Assembly: GCF_017873135.1 (NCBI RefSeq)
Contig: NZ_JAGGJV010000006.1
Span: 310,001 to 374,000, forward strand
DNA from: Rhizobium herbae
Lineage (GTDB): Bacteria; Pseudomonadota; Alphaproteobacteria; Rhizobiales; Rhizobiaceae
DNA: 64,000 bases
Direction of reading: 5' to 3'
A program made the translations under genes and the position numbers. Positions 25,732 through 34,567 of the stretch are shown piece after piece. The number at the start of each line of letters is the position of its first letter. Positions within the stretch are counted from its first letter, which is position 1. Under the pieces are notes generated by a model. The model was not told where the DNA came from. It ran no database searches and saw nothing but the letters and a program-made list of their open reading frames with translations.

Positions 25732-26667
25732 CTATTGCCCCTCCTGATCCCAACCCCAACGCAAGGGCAAGGCATCGGGCCGCCGGATGACGCGGCGTGG
25801 CGTGAAACGCCAGAGACGTTCAGCTCTCTGAAAAGCTGCAATATCCGGAGATTCCAGCACCACTTCCGCGTCGCCCGACAGGTGGAGCAGGTCACCGGTC
25901 TCGAAGTCGACAAAGACGAGGCCGGCCTTGCCGTTGGCAAGGATATTGCCGAGCGTGTTGAAGAACAGATTGCCGGCGAAGTCCGGAATGGTCAGAACGC
26001 TGGCCTCGTCGATGCGGACGAAGCCGGCTTCGCCGCCGCGATGCGAGACATCCACCTGCCGTTGCCCGTTCTCCACCTCGGCATAGGACGCGACGAAGAA
26101 TGTATCGGCGGCGGTAATCATCCGCCGAACGCCAGCGTCGAGCCGATCAAGCGTCAATGGCTCACCGGCAGGCGATGCGGACGGGTCGCGGATGAACTTG
26201 AAATCGCGCGGCTGGATGTATCTCGGACAGTTGCCATAGGATTGACCGACCTTCACATCAAACGCGTCGGACCCGCTGCGTGTGATCGTTCCGTTCAGCC
26301 GGTTGCGGCGGCGCGTGTGCAGCTCGATACCGAGCATGCCGATTGCGTCGCCATCGTCCATTCCGGCGTCAGCCGGGTCGCCGGGTTCGCGCGCGAGGCT
26401 GACGCTCAACGTGACAGGATCGGGGCTTTGCAGGAAGCCCGGATGCGCGGCGCGCAACGTCGCCCAGGGGTTCCCCTCGTCATCCACAGTGCCGAGGACG
26501 ATGAAGGGAAGTTGCGGATAAAAGGCTCGATGCTGGTCGATCAGGTAATCGCGCAGTACGCGGCGGCCGACCTCTTCCATGCGCTCGGCAACGCCGGTTT
26601 GCTGCTGGAGGGCACGCTCGCCCGCATGCCAGGGTGATGGGGCTTCGATCATGTGGGCGGTCGGCAT
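25732..26667 (-). CDS. Pyridoxamine 5'-phosphate oxidase-family flavoprotein
   Basis: A 311-residue protein. Start ATG 26667 (MPTAHMIEAPSPWHAGE) is supported by AAGAGGA about 8 bases upstream; a longer frame to 26769 has none. The split-barrel FMN fold is seen in QLPFIVLGTVDDEGNPWATL, then GMLGIELHTRRRNRLNGTI and a second barrel-like stretch (DTFFVASYAEVENGQRQVDVS, split for length; NILANGKAGLVFVDFETGDL). Members of this long two-repeat subgroup often accompany glutathione or LysR genes; the substrate is unknown. The GST gene lies 58 bases upstream on the same strand, so the two are probably co-transcribed. Confidence 0.83.
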   Translation of the reverse strand: MPTAHMIEAPSPWHAGERALQQQTGVAERMEEVGRRVLRDYLIDQHRAFYPQLPFIVLGTVDDEGNPWATLRAAHPGFLQSPDPVTLSVSLAREPGDPADAGMDDGDAIGMLGIELHTRRRNRLNGTITRSGSDAFDVKVGQSYGNCPRYIQPRDFKFIRDPSASPAGEPLTLDRLDAGVRRMITAADTFFVASYAEVENGQRQVDVSHRGGEAGFVRIDEASVLTIPDFAGNLFFNTLGNILANGKAGLVFVDFETGDLLHLSGDAEVVLESPDIAAFQRAERLWRFTPRRVIRRPDALPLRWGWDQEGQ

Positions 26668-26725
26668 CGTATGGTCCTCTTGAAAAGAAGGACGAGCGGC
26701 ACGACGCCGCTCTCCGGGTGTTTGA

Positions 26726-27343
26726 TCAGGCCATTTCAGGAATGCCGATCGCGGTCTTCTGGAAGGCAACGAAGCCGGGAAGAGTTTCGACGCGCTTCAG
26801 CCAGGCGTTGACATTCGCATAGGCGCTTCGGTCGACATTTCCTTCCGGCGCGCGGGCGATGTAGCTGTAGAGCGCGACATCGGCGATGGTCGGATGGTCG
26901 GCGGCGATCCATTGGCGCCCGTTGAGTTCCGCGTCGACACGCGCCAGGATGACATGGGCGCGGGCGATGACTTCGGCTGCGTTGAACGGTGCGCCGAAGA
27001 CGGTGACAAGCCGCGCCGCACAGGGGCCGTAGGCGATCTCTCCGGCGGCGACCGAAAGCCAGCGTTGCACGGCAGCGGCACCCTTTGGGTCTTCGGGAAG
27101 CCAGTTTTCCGCCGCGTGCTTCTTCGCGAGATAGACGAGGATGGCGTTGGAATCGGCGATGATCGTGCCGCCGTCATCCAGCACCGGCACCTGGCCGAAC
27201 GGATTGAGCTTGAGGAAGTCAGGTGCTTTATGCGCGCCGGCTGCAAGGTTCACTTCGACCAGCTCCGCATGGACACCGAGCAGGGACAGGAACAGCCGGG
27301 CGCGATGCGCATGGCCGGAAAGGGGATGGTAATAGAGCTTCAT
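26726..27343 (-). CDS. Glutathione S-transferase
   Basis: A 205-residue protein. The N-terminal thioredoxin-like domain begins [19 protein letters not shown], with the Ser/His region for glutathione activation, and includes [21 protein letters not shown], the cis-Pro and DSN glutathione-binding motif. The C-terminal helical domain (about 90-205) ends near [17 protein letters not shown]. It is divergent from the LysR gene at 27466 and followed by the flavoprotein gene. This layout suggests that the LysR protein controls a small detoxification operon. Confidence 0.9.
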   Translation of the reverse strand: MKLYYHPLSGHAHRARLFLSLLGVHAELVEVNLAAGAHKAPDFLKLNPFGQVPVLDDGGTIIADSNAILVYLAKKHAAENWLPEDPKGAAAVQRWLSVAAGEIAYGPCAARLVTVFGAPFNAAEVIARAHVILARVDAELNGRQWIAADHPTIADVALYSYIARAPEGNVDRSAYANVNAWLKRVETLPGFVAFQKTAIGIPEMA

Positions 27344-27431
27344 AGCGGGTCTCCATGGTTCGTTGATCGCCGTGGAGACTATGTTTCTTTCTTTGTGCGA
27401 ACAGAAGCATGATAAATATCAAGACATAATT

Positions 27432-27450
27432 CCATTTTACGAAATAATGG
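27432..27450. promoter_or_regulatory. Possible LysR box between GST and lysR genes
   Basis: CCATT (27432-27436) and AATGG (27446-27450) form an inverted repeat with a 9-base AT-rich centre. It lies 16 bases before the LysR start and within the divergent GST promoter region. A second imperfect repeat, GTCTCCA/TGGAGAC, lies near the GST start. Size and place fit a LysR target. Confidence 0.4.
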
Positions 27451-27465
27451 TGAGGAAGAAAGATC

Positions 27466-28374
27466 ATGGATCGGCTTCAATGCATGCGGGTTGTGGTGAA
27501 GGTCGCCGATACCGGCAGTTTTGCCCAGGCGGCGCGGGCGCTGCACACGAGCCCGCCGGCAGTGACCCGGGCCATTGCCTATCTGGAGGACTTGACCGGC
27601 GCGCGGCTGTTCCTGCGGTCGACGCGATCGGTGAAACTGACGGCGCCAGGCCGCCGCTATGTCGAGGATTGCCGCCGCATCCTTGCCGATATCGACGAAG
27701 CCGAAGCCTCCGCCGGCGGCTCCCATGCCACGCCGTCCGGCCTGCTGACGGTCACGGCACCCGTTCTGTTCGGCCAGATCTATGTCATGCCGATCCTGAC
27801 ATCGTTCCTGACCCGGCATCCCGCGGTGACAGGGCGCGCGCTTTTGCTCGACCGCGTCGTCAACCTGATGGAGGAGGGCATCGATGTCGCCTTGCGGATC
27901 GGACACCTGCCGGATTCCGGGTATAGCGCCATCAAGGTCGGCAGCGTGCGGCGGGTCATCTGCGGAGCGCCTTCCTATTTCGAAAACCATCCGGTGCCAC
28001 GGGTTCCCGCCGACCTGGCGGGGCACACCATCATTGCCAATACGGGCTCGTCGGCGCCGCTCGACTGGCGGTTTGCTCAAGGAGCCGATACCAGCGTCAC
28101 GCTTCATCCCAGGCTTTTCTGCAACACGGTCGATGCCGCGATCTCGACGGCCGTCAGCGGTTGGGGCCTGGCAAGCGCCTTGTCCTATCAGGTGGCGTCG
28201 GCTGTCAGTAATGGCCGGCTGCGGATCGTGCTGGCGGACTACGAAGAGCCGCCCGTGCCGATCCATGTGATGCACGCCGAGGGCCGGCATGTCTCCGCCA
28301 AGACACGCGCTTTTGTCGATTTTCTCGTGTCGGAATTGCGCGCCAATCGCTATGTGCAGAGTGCCTCTTCATAA
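27466..28374 (+). CDS. LysR-family transcriptional regulator
   Basis: A 302-residue regulator. The winged helix is at residues 1-60 (RLQCMRVVVKVADTGSFAQA, ALHTSPPAVTRAIAYLEDLTG), with GARLFLRSTRSVKLTAPGRRY as the end of the DNA-binding domain. The effector domain begins near PSGLLTVTAPVLFGQIYVMP. It belongs to the large AaeR/DsdC-like subgroup with VALRIGHLPDSGYSAIKVG. It is divergent from the GST operon across 122 bases with an inverted repeat, the standard layout for a LysR activator and its target. Confidence 0.92.
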   Translation: MDRLQCMRVVVKVADTGSFAQAARALHTSPPAVTRAIAYLEDLTGARLFLRSTRSVKLTAPGRRYVEDCRRILADIDEAEASAGGSHATPSGLLTVTAPVLFGQIYVMPILTSFLTRHPAVTGRALLLDRVVNLMEEGIDVALRIGHLPDSGYSAIKVGSVRRVICGAPSYFENHPVPRVPADLAGHTIIANTGSSAPLDWRFAQGADTSVTLHPRLFCNTVDAAISTAVSGWGLASALSYQVASAVSNGRLRIVLADYEEPPVPIHVMHAEGRHVSAKTRAFVDFLVSELRANRYVQSASS

Positions 28375-28395
28375 GAATTTGCTAAAATTGCCCGG

Positions 28396-28460
28396 TTGAC
28401 AGGCGGCCGTTTTCGATTTACGACTGACGAAATTCAAAATTCGTCAGTCGTAAATCGAAA
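28396..28460. promoter_or_regulatory. Promoter with perfect 21-bp inverted-repeat operator before tetR/RND genes
   Basis: TTGACA (28396-28401) and a -10-like element near 28419-28424 (17-base spacer) sit at the left edge of a perfect inverted repeat. The left arm is 28411-28431 (TTTCGATTTACG to GACGAA), the right arm is 28440-28460, with 8 bases between. The right arm ends 10 bases before the TetR start codon. The -10 falls inside the left arm, so bound repressor would block initiation. Autorepression by the TetR protein is strongly suggested. Confidence 0.8.
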
Positions 28461-28470
28461 GATTGTAGAG

Positions 28471-29073
28471 ATGAATGACAGCACCGAAATCCTCGATGCC
28501 ACCCGGCAGGAAAATGTGACGCGGATACTGGATTCCGCCGAGCGGCTTTTCCGGCACTATGGCTACACCAAAACCAATGTCGCCGACATTGCGCGTGACC
28601 TCGGCATGTCGCCCGCCAATATCTACCGCTTCTTTGCGTCGAAGACCGAAATTCACCAGGCTCTTTGTGGACGCATGCTTGAGGGCGGCTATCAGCAGGC
28701 CCTGGCAATCTCCCGTCTGCCGATCGGCGCGGCCGATCGGCTGCGGCAGTATCTGCATGCGCAGCACCAGATGATCGTTACTGCGATGCTCGATCACGAA
28801 AAGGTGCACGAGATGGTCATCGTCGCCATTGAGCGGGACTGGCACGTCATCGAAAAGCACATTGACCGGATGCAAGAGCTGCTCAAGGAGATCATCCGTC
28901 AGGGTATAGCCTCCGGCGAATTTGCCGAGCAGGACGCTGCCATTGCGGCCCGGTGTTTCGGTGCTGCGACCGTCAACATGTGCCATCCGCAGATGGTGGC
29001 CCAATGTCTTTCCAAGCCTAATCGGGCGACGCCCGAAGAACTCATCGAATTCGCCATCAAGGCCTTGAGATAA
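28471..29073 (+). CDS. TetR-family transcriptional repressor of the RND efflux operon
   Basis: A 200-residue regulator, start ATG 28471 (MNDSTEILDATRQENVTRIL). The TTG at 28396 overlaps the -35 box and was rejected. Helix-turn-helix: YGYTKTNVADIARDLGMSPA, NIYRFFASKTEIHQAL. The C-terminal ligand domain (about 80-200) includes MVIVAIERDWHVIEKHIDRM and is of the TetR_C_7/33-like type, but the inducer is unknown. It is the first gene of the transcript that continues into the RND adaptor 58 bases downstream, behind a 21-bp palindrome. This is the usual layout of a drug-sensing efflux repressor. Confidence 0.93.
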   Translation: MNDSTEILDATRQENVTRILDSAERLFRHYGYTKTNVADIARDLGMSPANIYRFFASKTEIHQALCGRMLEGGYQQALAISRLPIGAADRLRQYLHAQHQMIVTAMLDHEKVHEMVIVAIERDWHVIEKHIDRMQELLKEIIRQGIASGEFAEQDAAIAARCFGAATVNMCHPQMVAQCLSKPNRATPEELIEFAIKALR

Positions 29074-29131
29074 ACGCGGCCGCGCATGCGGCCTACCTTC
29101 GACAATTCATTTAGAAATCAGGAGCGCGAAG

Positions 29132-30283
29132 ATGTTTTCGCCCAGTCAGTCCAGCATTCGTTTGTCGGTTATTGCCCTTACGTCCGTCGCGGTCCTTGCA
29201 TTGTCGGGCTGCTCCGAGGAGAAAGCAGCGACGAAGGAGATCGTCCGCCCCGTGAAGGTGGTCGAGATTGCCGCGGTCGACAGCACGCGCATGCTCAGCT
29301 ATTCCGGCACGGTTCGTGCCCGCACCGAAATGAACCTCGGTTTTCGGATCAATGGCAAGATCACGGAGCGGCTCGTCGATATCGGTCAGCGGGTGAAATC
29401 CGGCGATCTGCTCGCCCGTGTCGACCCGGCAGACTATGAGCTTGCCGTCCGCAGCGCGCAGGCAAGCCTTGATTCAGCCGATCGGCAGGTCGAAACCACG
29501 GAATTGGCTCGCGTCCGTGCCGAGCAGCTGTTTGCCAAGAACGTCTCTCCGAAATCGCAGCTGGAGCAGGCGACGCTCAGTTACAATCAGGCTGTCGCTA
29601 CCCGCGACTCGGCAAAATCGGCTCTGGATCAGGCAAGGAACCAGGTCAGCTACACCGATCTGAAATCCGATCAGAACGGCATCGTTACCGCCATCAACGC
29701 CGATGTCGGCCAGGTCGTCAGCTCTGGAACACCGGTTGTCACTGTCGCCGTCGACGGCGAGAAGGAAGTGCTGGTTGCCATACCCGAAACGGATATCGCA
29801 CAGTTCAAGCCCGGCAAGGCCGTCAAGGTGGGCTTCTGGTCGGATGCCGCGCTGTTCCTTCAGGGCAGGGTTCGCGAGGTTGCCGGCAGCGCAGAACCGC
29901 AATCGCGCACCTTTGCCGTCCGCGTCAGCCTGCCGAGCGATCCGAACGTGCTTCTCGGCATGACCGCCGGTATTGTCGCCTCCGCGACGAATAACCAGCA
30001 GCTGGTGTCCATCCCGCTCAGCGCGCTTGCCAAGAAGGACGATCAGCCGGTCGTCTGGACGGTCGATCGTGCCGGTGACACCGTGCATTCCCGACCGGTC
30101 AAGGTCGCCGGTTTTACCGGTGACGGCGTGCGGATCTCCGAAGGGCTGAAGCCCGGCGATGTTGTGGTCGCCGCCGGCACCCAGTTCATGACGGAAGGCC
30201 TCAAGGTGAAGCTCGACAGCGAAACACCGCAGCAGTCCGCGTCGGCCAATGACGCCGGCAGCAACGCCCGGCTCGTGCGCTGA
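29132..30283 (+). CDS. RND efflux periplasmic adaptor lipoprotein
   Basis: A 383-residue membrane fusion protein. The signal peptide ends in the lipobox ALSGC (Cys about residue 27). Then come the beta-barrel start RTEMNLGFRINGKITERLVD, the lipoyl half IGQRVKSGDLLARVDPADYE, the coiled-coil hairpin (about 105-165, rich in Gln, Ala and Arg), the second lipoyl half YTDLKSDQNGIVTAINADVG and the membrane-proximal domain. It links the inner-membrane pump at 30316 to an outer-membrane TolC protein, which is not encoded here. Confidence 0.93.
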   Translation: MFSPSQSSIRLSVIALTSVAVLALSGCSEEKAATKEIVRPVKVVEIAAVDSTRMLSYSGTVRARTEMNLGFRINGKITERLVDIGQRVKSGDLLARVDPADYELAVRSAQASLDSADRQVETTELARVRAEQLFAKNVSPKSQLEQATLSYNQAVATRDSAKSALDQARNQVSYTDLKSDQNGIVTAINADVGQVVSSGTPVVTVAVDGEKEVLVAIPETDIAQFKPGKAVKVGFWSDAALFLQGRVREVAGSAEPQSRTFAVRVSLPSDPNVLLGMTAGIVASATNNQQLVSIPLSALAKKDDQPVVWTVDRAGDTVHSRPVKVAGFTGDGVRISEGLKPGDVVVAAGTQFMTEGLKVKLDSETPQQSASANDAGSNARLVR

Positions 30284-30315
30284 AACCCAGATCCATCGAA
30301 AGCGGAACAACGCCG

Positions 30316-33300
30316 ATGACCACCTCCATCGATCAAAAGCAGTCCTTCAACCTGTCGCGCTGGGCGATCGGGCATCCGAGCATCGCGCGGTTCCTGTTCG
30401 GCCTGATCCTCATCACCGGCGTGCTCGGCCTGATGCGCATGGGCCAGAAGGAAGATCCGGACTTCACCTTCCGTGTCATGGTCGTTCAGGCGATCTGGCC
30501 GGGCGCCTCGATCCAGGACATGGAAGACCAGGTCGTCAACAAGATCGAGCGCAAGCTGCAGGAAACGCCGCATCTCGATTTCGTCCGTTCCTATACCCGT
30601 GCCGGCAGCGCCATCATCACGCTGCAGGTCAAGGGCGACACCAATTCGGCTGAGGTTGCCGATGCCTTCTATCAAGTGCGCAAGAAGGTCGGCGACATCG
30701 CCAACGAACTGCCGCAGGGCCTGCTCGGGCCTTATTTCAACGACGAGTTCGGCGATACCTTCATCACCCTGCATTCGCTCAGCGGTGATGGCTACAGCTA
30801 TCCGGAACTGAAGAAATTTGCCATCCAGGCGCGCGACATGCTGTTGACGACGCCCGGCGTCGAAAAGGCCGTCATCATCGGCGACCAGCCGGAGAAGATC
30901 TATATCGACATTTCCTCCGCGGTGCTCGCCTCCCGCGGACTGACGCTGACCGACGTGCAGAATGCCATCAAGGGGCAGAACAATGTCGATCCGGCCGGTT
31001 CCGTCGATACCGGCACGCGCTCGGTGCGTATCTCCGTCGAGGGCGGGCTGACCAAGGCGTCGGATATCCGCGAGCTTCGGTTGAAATCCGGCAGCGAGGT
31101 CACGCGCCTCGGCGATATCGCCACCGTCTCTTCGGGCCTTGAGGATCCCTACCAGCGCAAGTACCGGTACAACGGTCAGGATAGCGTCCAGCTCGGCGTC
31201 GTCATGGCCAAGGGATACAACGTCAAGGATGTCGGCGCGGCGGTCGAGGAGACCTACAAGCGCTTCGAATCCGCGCTTCCCTATGGTGTCGCCGTCGATC
31301 AGATCGCCAACCAGCCGGAAGTGGTGACCGACGCTGTCACCGAGTTCATGCATGCGCTCGGTGAGGCGCTGGTGATCGTGCTGGTCGTCTCCTTCCTGTC
31401 GATCGGCTGGCGCTCCGGCCTGGTCATCGCCATTGCCATTCCGCTCGTCCTCGCCGCCACCTTCGCCATCATGTACGAACTCGGCATCGACCTGCAGCGC
31501 ATTTCGCTGGGTGCCCTGATCATCGCGCTCGGGCTCCTGGTCGATGATGCGATGATCGTCGTCGAACTGATGGAGCGGAAGCTGGAGGAGGGGCTGGGCA
31601 AGCTCGATGCCGCCAGCTTTGCCTATTCCTCGACGGCCTTTCCGATGCTGACCGGCACGCTGATCACCACTGCGGGCTTCATCCCCGTCGGCTTTGCGGC
31701 CTCCACCGCCGGCGAATATGTGCGCTCGCTGTTCTATGTGGTCGGCATCGCGCTGGTCGTCTCGTGGTTCGTGGCCGTCTATTTCACGCCCTGGCTCGGC
31801 TATATGATCCTCAAGCAGCGTGCCCATGCCGGCGAGCATCACGATGTCTTCGACACGCGCTTTTACCGTCGCCTGCGCGGAACAGTCGGCTGGGCCGTGC
31901 GCCACCGCGCCATCGTTCTTGTCCTGACGCTGATGACCTTTGCCACCAGCCTCTGGGCCTTCCAGTTCATTCCGAAGAACTTCTTCCCGCAGTCCTCGCG
32001 TCCGGAAATCCTCGTCGATCTCTGGCTGCCGGAAGGCACCAGCATCAAGGAGGTGGAGACCCAGGCCAAGGCGCTCGAAGCGAAGATACTGGACGACAAG
32101 GACAAGAAGTTCATCGCCACCTATATCGGCGAAGGCGCCCCGCGCTTCTTCCTGCCGCTCGACCAGCAGCTGCGCAATCCGAACTTCGCCCAGCTTCTGG
32201 TCATGGCCAATGACGAACCGGCCCGTGAAAGACTGATCGTCAAGTTGCGGACGATCCTTGCAGAGGATTTCCCGTCCATTCGCGGCAAGGTCGACCGTCT
32301 GTTCCTCGGGCCTCCGACGGGCTGGCCGGTACAGATGCGCGTGACCGGACAGGACCGTGCGGAAGTTCGCCGCATTGCCGATCAGGTCAAGGCGAAGTTT
32401 GCCGAAAACCCCGAGCTTGGCGCCATCCATGATGATTGGCTCGAGCCGGTCCCTGCCATGAAGCTGGTGATCGACCAGGACCGCGCCCGTGCCCTTGGCG
32501 TCTCCTCGCAGCGCATCCGCCAGGTGCTGCAGGCGACGATGAGCGGTGCGCCGCTCGACGATTTCCGCGACGGTGAGGAAACGGTTTCGATCGTTGCCCG
32601 CGAACCGGAAACGAGCCGCCATCTGCTGTCGGCGGTGGATTCGATCTATATCCCGACCGATTTCGGCAGTTATGTGCCGTTGTCGCAGGTTGCCAAGGTC
32701 GTCCCGGTTCTGGAGCAGGGCGTTGAATGGCGCCGCAACCGCCTGCCGACGATCACGGTGCGCGGCACGCTGCCCGATGGCGTGCAGCCCAACGACGTGG
32801 CGATGAAGATGTATGCCGACATGAAGCCGCTGCGCGACAGCCTAGCGCCCGGCTACTCGGTCGAAATCCAGGGTGGCGCCGAAGATGCGGCCGAAAGCCA
32901 GCAGTCGATCGCCGACAAGGCGCCGATCATGCTCGCCGTCATCGTCGTGCTGCTGATGATCCAGCTGCAGCATTTCGGCAAGGCGATGCTGGTGCTGGCA
33001 ACCGGCCCGCTCGGCATCATCGGTGCGGCCGCCGCCCTTCTGATCAGCGGCGCGCCCTTCGGCTTCGTGGCGATCCTCGGCGTCATCGCGCTGCTCGGCA
33101 TCATCATGCGAAACTCGATCATCCTCGTCGATCAGATCGACCAGGATATTGCCGCAGGCATGGATCGGACGGAGGCCATCGTCGGCTCGGCCGTCCGCCG
33201 TTTCCGCCCGATCGTGCTGACGGCAATGACGGCGGTCCTGGCGCTGATCCCGATCTCGCGCGGCGTCTTCTGGGGACCGCTTGCCTATGCGATGATGGGC

Positions 33301-33459
33301 GGCATCCTGGTCGCCACGGTGCTGACCATCCTCGTGCTGCCGGCCGGCTACGCCCTGTTCTTCGGCAAGGAACCGAAGAGCAAGGCTGCCGAGCCCGAGC
33401 AGGCGAGCGACGAACCCGAGATGGAGACGATGTATCCGGCATCGCTTGCGGCGGAATAG
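30316..33459 (+). CDS. RND-family efflux pump, inner-membrane transporter (AcrB superfamily)
   Basis: A 1047-residue pump of normal length with 12 predicted membrane helices: one near 20-40, a block at about 330-540, one near 545 and a block at about 865-1025. Two large periplasmic loops lie between. Proton-relay acidic residues are in TM4 (LGLLVDDAMIVVELMERKLE). The N-terminus (FNLSRWAIGHPSIARFLFGL) lacks the canonical MxxFFIxRP start and resembles the VexF/MexK-like or HAE1-divergent group. It is 32 bases after the adaptor gene. Substrates cannot be read; toxic organic compounds are typical. Confidence 0.93.
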   Translation: MTTSIDQKQSFNLSRWAIGHPSIARFLFGLILITGVLGLMRMGQKEDPDFTFRVMVVQAIWPGASIQDMEDQVVNKIERKLQETPHLDFVRSYTRAGSAIITLQVKGDTNSAEVADAFYQVRKKVGDIANELPQGLLGPYFNDEFGDTFITLHSLSGDGYSYPELKKFAIQARDMLLTTPGVEKAVIIGDQPEKIYIDISSAVLASRGLTLTDVQNAIKGQNNVDPAGSVDTGTRSVRISVEGGLTKASDIRELRLKSGSEVTRLGDIATVSSGLEDPYQRKYRYNGQDSVQLGVVMAKGYNVKDVGAAVEETYKRFESALPYGVAVDQIANQPEVVTDAVTEFMHALGEALVIVLVVSFLSIGWRSGLVIAIAIPLVLAATFAIMYELGIDLQRISLGALIIALGLLVDDAMIVVELMERKLEEGLGKLDAASFAYSSTAFPMLTGTLITTAGFIPVGFAASTAGEYVRSLFYVVGIALVVSWFVAVYFTPWLGYMILKQRAHAGEHHDVFDTRFYRRLRGTVGWAVRHRAIVLVLTLMTFATSLWAFQFIPKNFFPQSSRPEILVDLWLPEGTSIKEVETQAKALEAKILDDKDKKFIATYIGEGAPRFFLPLDQQLRNPNFAQLLVMANDEPARERLIVKLRTILAEDFPSIRGKVDRLFLGPPTGWPVQMRVTGQDRAEVRRIADQVKAKFAENPELGAIHDDWLEPVPAMKLVIDQDRARALGVSSQRIRQVLQATMSGAPLDDFRDGEETVSIVAREPETSRHLLSAVDSIYIPTDFGSYVPLSQVAKVVPVLEQGVEWRRNRLPTITVRGTLPDGVQPNDVAMKMYADMKPLRDSLAPGYSVEIQGGAEDAAESQQSIADKAPIMLAVIVVLLMIQLQHFGKAMLVLATGPLGIIGAAAALLISGAPFGFVAILGVIALLGIIMRNSIILVDQIDQDIAAGMDRTEAIVGSAVRRFRPIVLTAMTAVLALIPISRGVFWGPLAYAMMGGILVATVLTILVLPAGYALFFGKEPKSKAAEPEQASDEPEMETMYPASLAAE

Positions 33460-33481
33460 TCCACCCAGCCTTGAGCGGAAG

Positions 33482-34567
33482 CTACGTCAGACGGCGCCCT
33501 TCATGATCGAAGAGGCGCCGTTTGCCTGTCTCGGACGTCAGTCGAACGGTGCTTCCCGCCGCGATCGGTTCGGCGCCGCGATGCTCGGCGGTAATCGGCT
33601 GGCCGTCGGCGAGCTGGCAGTAGAGATATTGCGTGCCACCCAGATATTCGAAGAAATCGACCCTCGCATCGAGCCCTTCGTCGGTATTATCAGCGACGAC
33701 AAGATGCTCGGGACGGATACCGAAGGACACCTTGTCTCCGGGCTTGAGGCCGCCACCGCTCACGGGGATCGTCATTTCGGTCTGCCCGATCGCGACCTTG
33801 CCGTTGCCCAGCCACTGTGCATTCAACAGGTTCATCCGCGGCGAGCCGATGAAGCCGGCCACGAACATATTGGCCGGGTTCTCGTAGATTTCGCGCGGGC
33901 TGCCGGTCTGCTCGATGCGGCCATCGCGCAGCACGACGATCACGTCGGCGAGCGTCATTGCCTCCGTCTGGTCGTGGGTGACATAGATCATCGTATTGCC
34001 GAGCTCGCGGTGAAGCCGTGCGATCTCGATGCGCATCGAGACGCGCAGTTCCGCGTCGAGATTGGAGAGCGGCTCGTCGAACAGGAACACATCCGGCTTG
34101 CGCACGATCGCCCGGCCGATCGCCACCCGCTGGCGCTGGCCGCCGGATAGCTGTCCGGGCCGGCGTTCGAGCAGAGGATCGATCTTGAGGATCGCCGATG
34201 CTGCCCTGACGCGGGCTTCGATCTCGGCCGGCTCCGTGTGCGCCATCTTCAGCCCGAAGGCCAGGTTGTCGCGCACGCTCATATGCGGATAGAGCGCATA
34301 GGACTGGAAGACCATGGCGATGCCCCGGTCGGAGGGATCGAGATCGGTGACGTTGCGCCCCTTGATCTCGATCTCGCCGTCGGTCACCTCTTCCAGCCCG
34401 GCGATCATCCGGAGCAGTGTCGATTTTCCGCAGCCGGACGGGCCGACGAAGACCACGAAGGAACCCTCCGCGATCGTCAGGTCGATGCCGTGAATGACTT
34501 CCAGGCTGCCGAAGCTCTTGCGAATGTCGGTCAGCACCACACCGGTATCGGACATATTGTTATTCAC
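33482..34567 (-). CDS. Sugar ABC transporter ATP-binding protein (UgpC/MsmK class)
   Basis: A 361-residue ATPase. Walker A is GPSGCGKSTLLRMIAGLEEV, the Q-loop VFQSYALYPHMSV, the signature LSGGQRQRVAIGRAI, Walker B VFLFDEPLSNLDAELR and the switch YVTHDQTEAMTLAD. The C-terminal TOBE/MalK regulatory domain (about 240-355) includes SFGIRPEHLVVA. It is the last gene of the leftward sugar operon and overlaps the GH127 gene by 8 bases. It powers the permease pair at 36510-38302. Confidence 0.93.
   Translation of the reverse strand: MNNNMSDTGVVLTDIRKSFGSLEVIHGIDLTIAEGSFVVFVGPSGCGKSTLLRMIAGLEEVTDGEIEIKGRNVTDLDPSDRGIAMVFQSYALYPHMSVRDNLAFGLKMAHTEPAEIEARVRAASAILKIDPLLERRPGQLSGGQRQRVAIGRAIVRKPDVFLFDEPLSNLDAELRVSMRIEIARLHRELGNTMIYVTHDQTEAMTLADVIVVLRDGRIEQTGSPREIYENPANMFVAGFIGSPRMNLLNAQWLGNGKVAIGQTEMTIPVSGGGLKPGDKVSFGIRPEHLVVADNTDEGLDARVDFFEYLGGTQYLYCQLADGQPITAEHRGAEPIAAGSTVRLTSETGKRRLFDHEGRRLT
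33491..33524 (+). terminator. Possible terminator for the RND operon inside the 3' end of the ATPase gene
   Basis: ACGGCGCC (33491-33498) and GGCGCCGT (33514-33521) form a perfect 8-bp stem with a 15-base loop followed by TTTG on the plus strand. It lies 32 bases after the RND stop but within the last codons of the convergent ATPase gene. The T-run is short. Confidence 0.35.
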
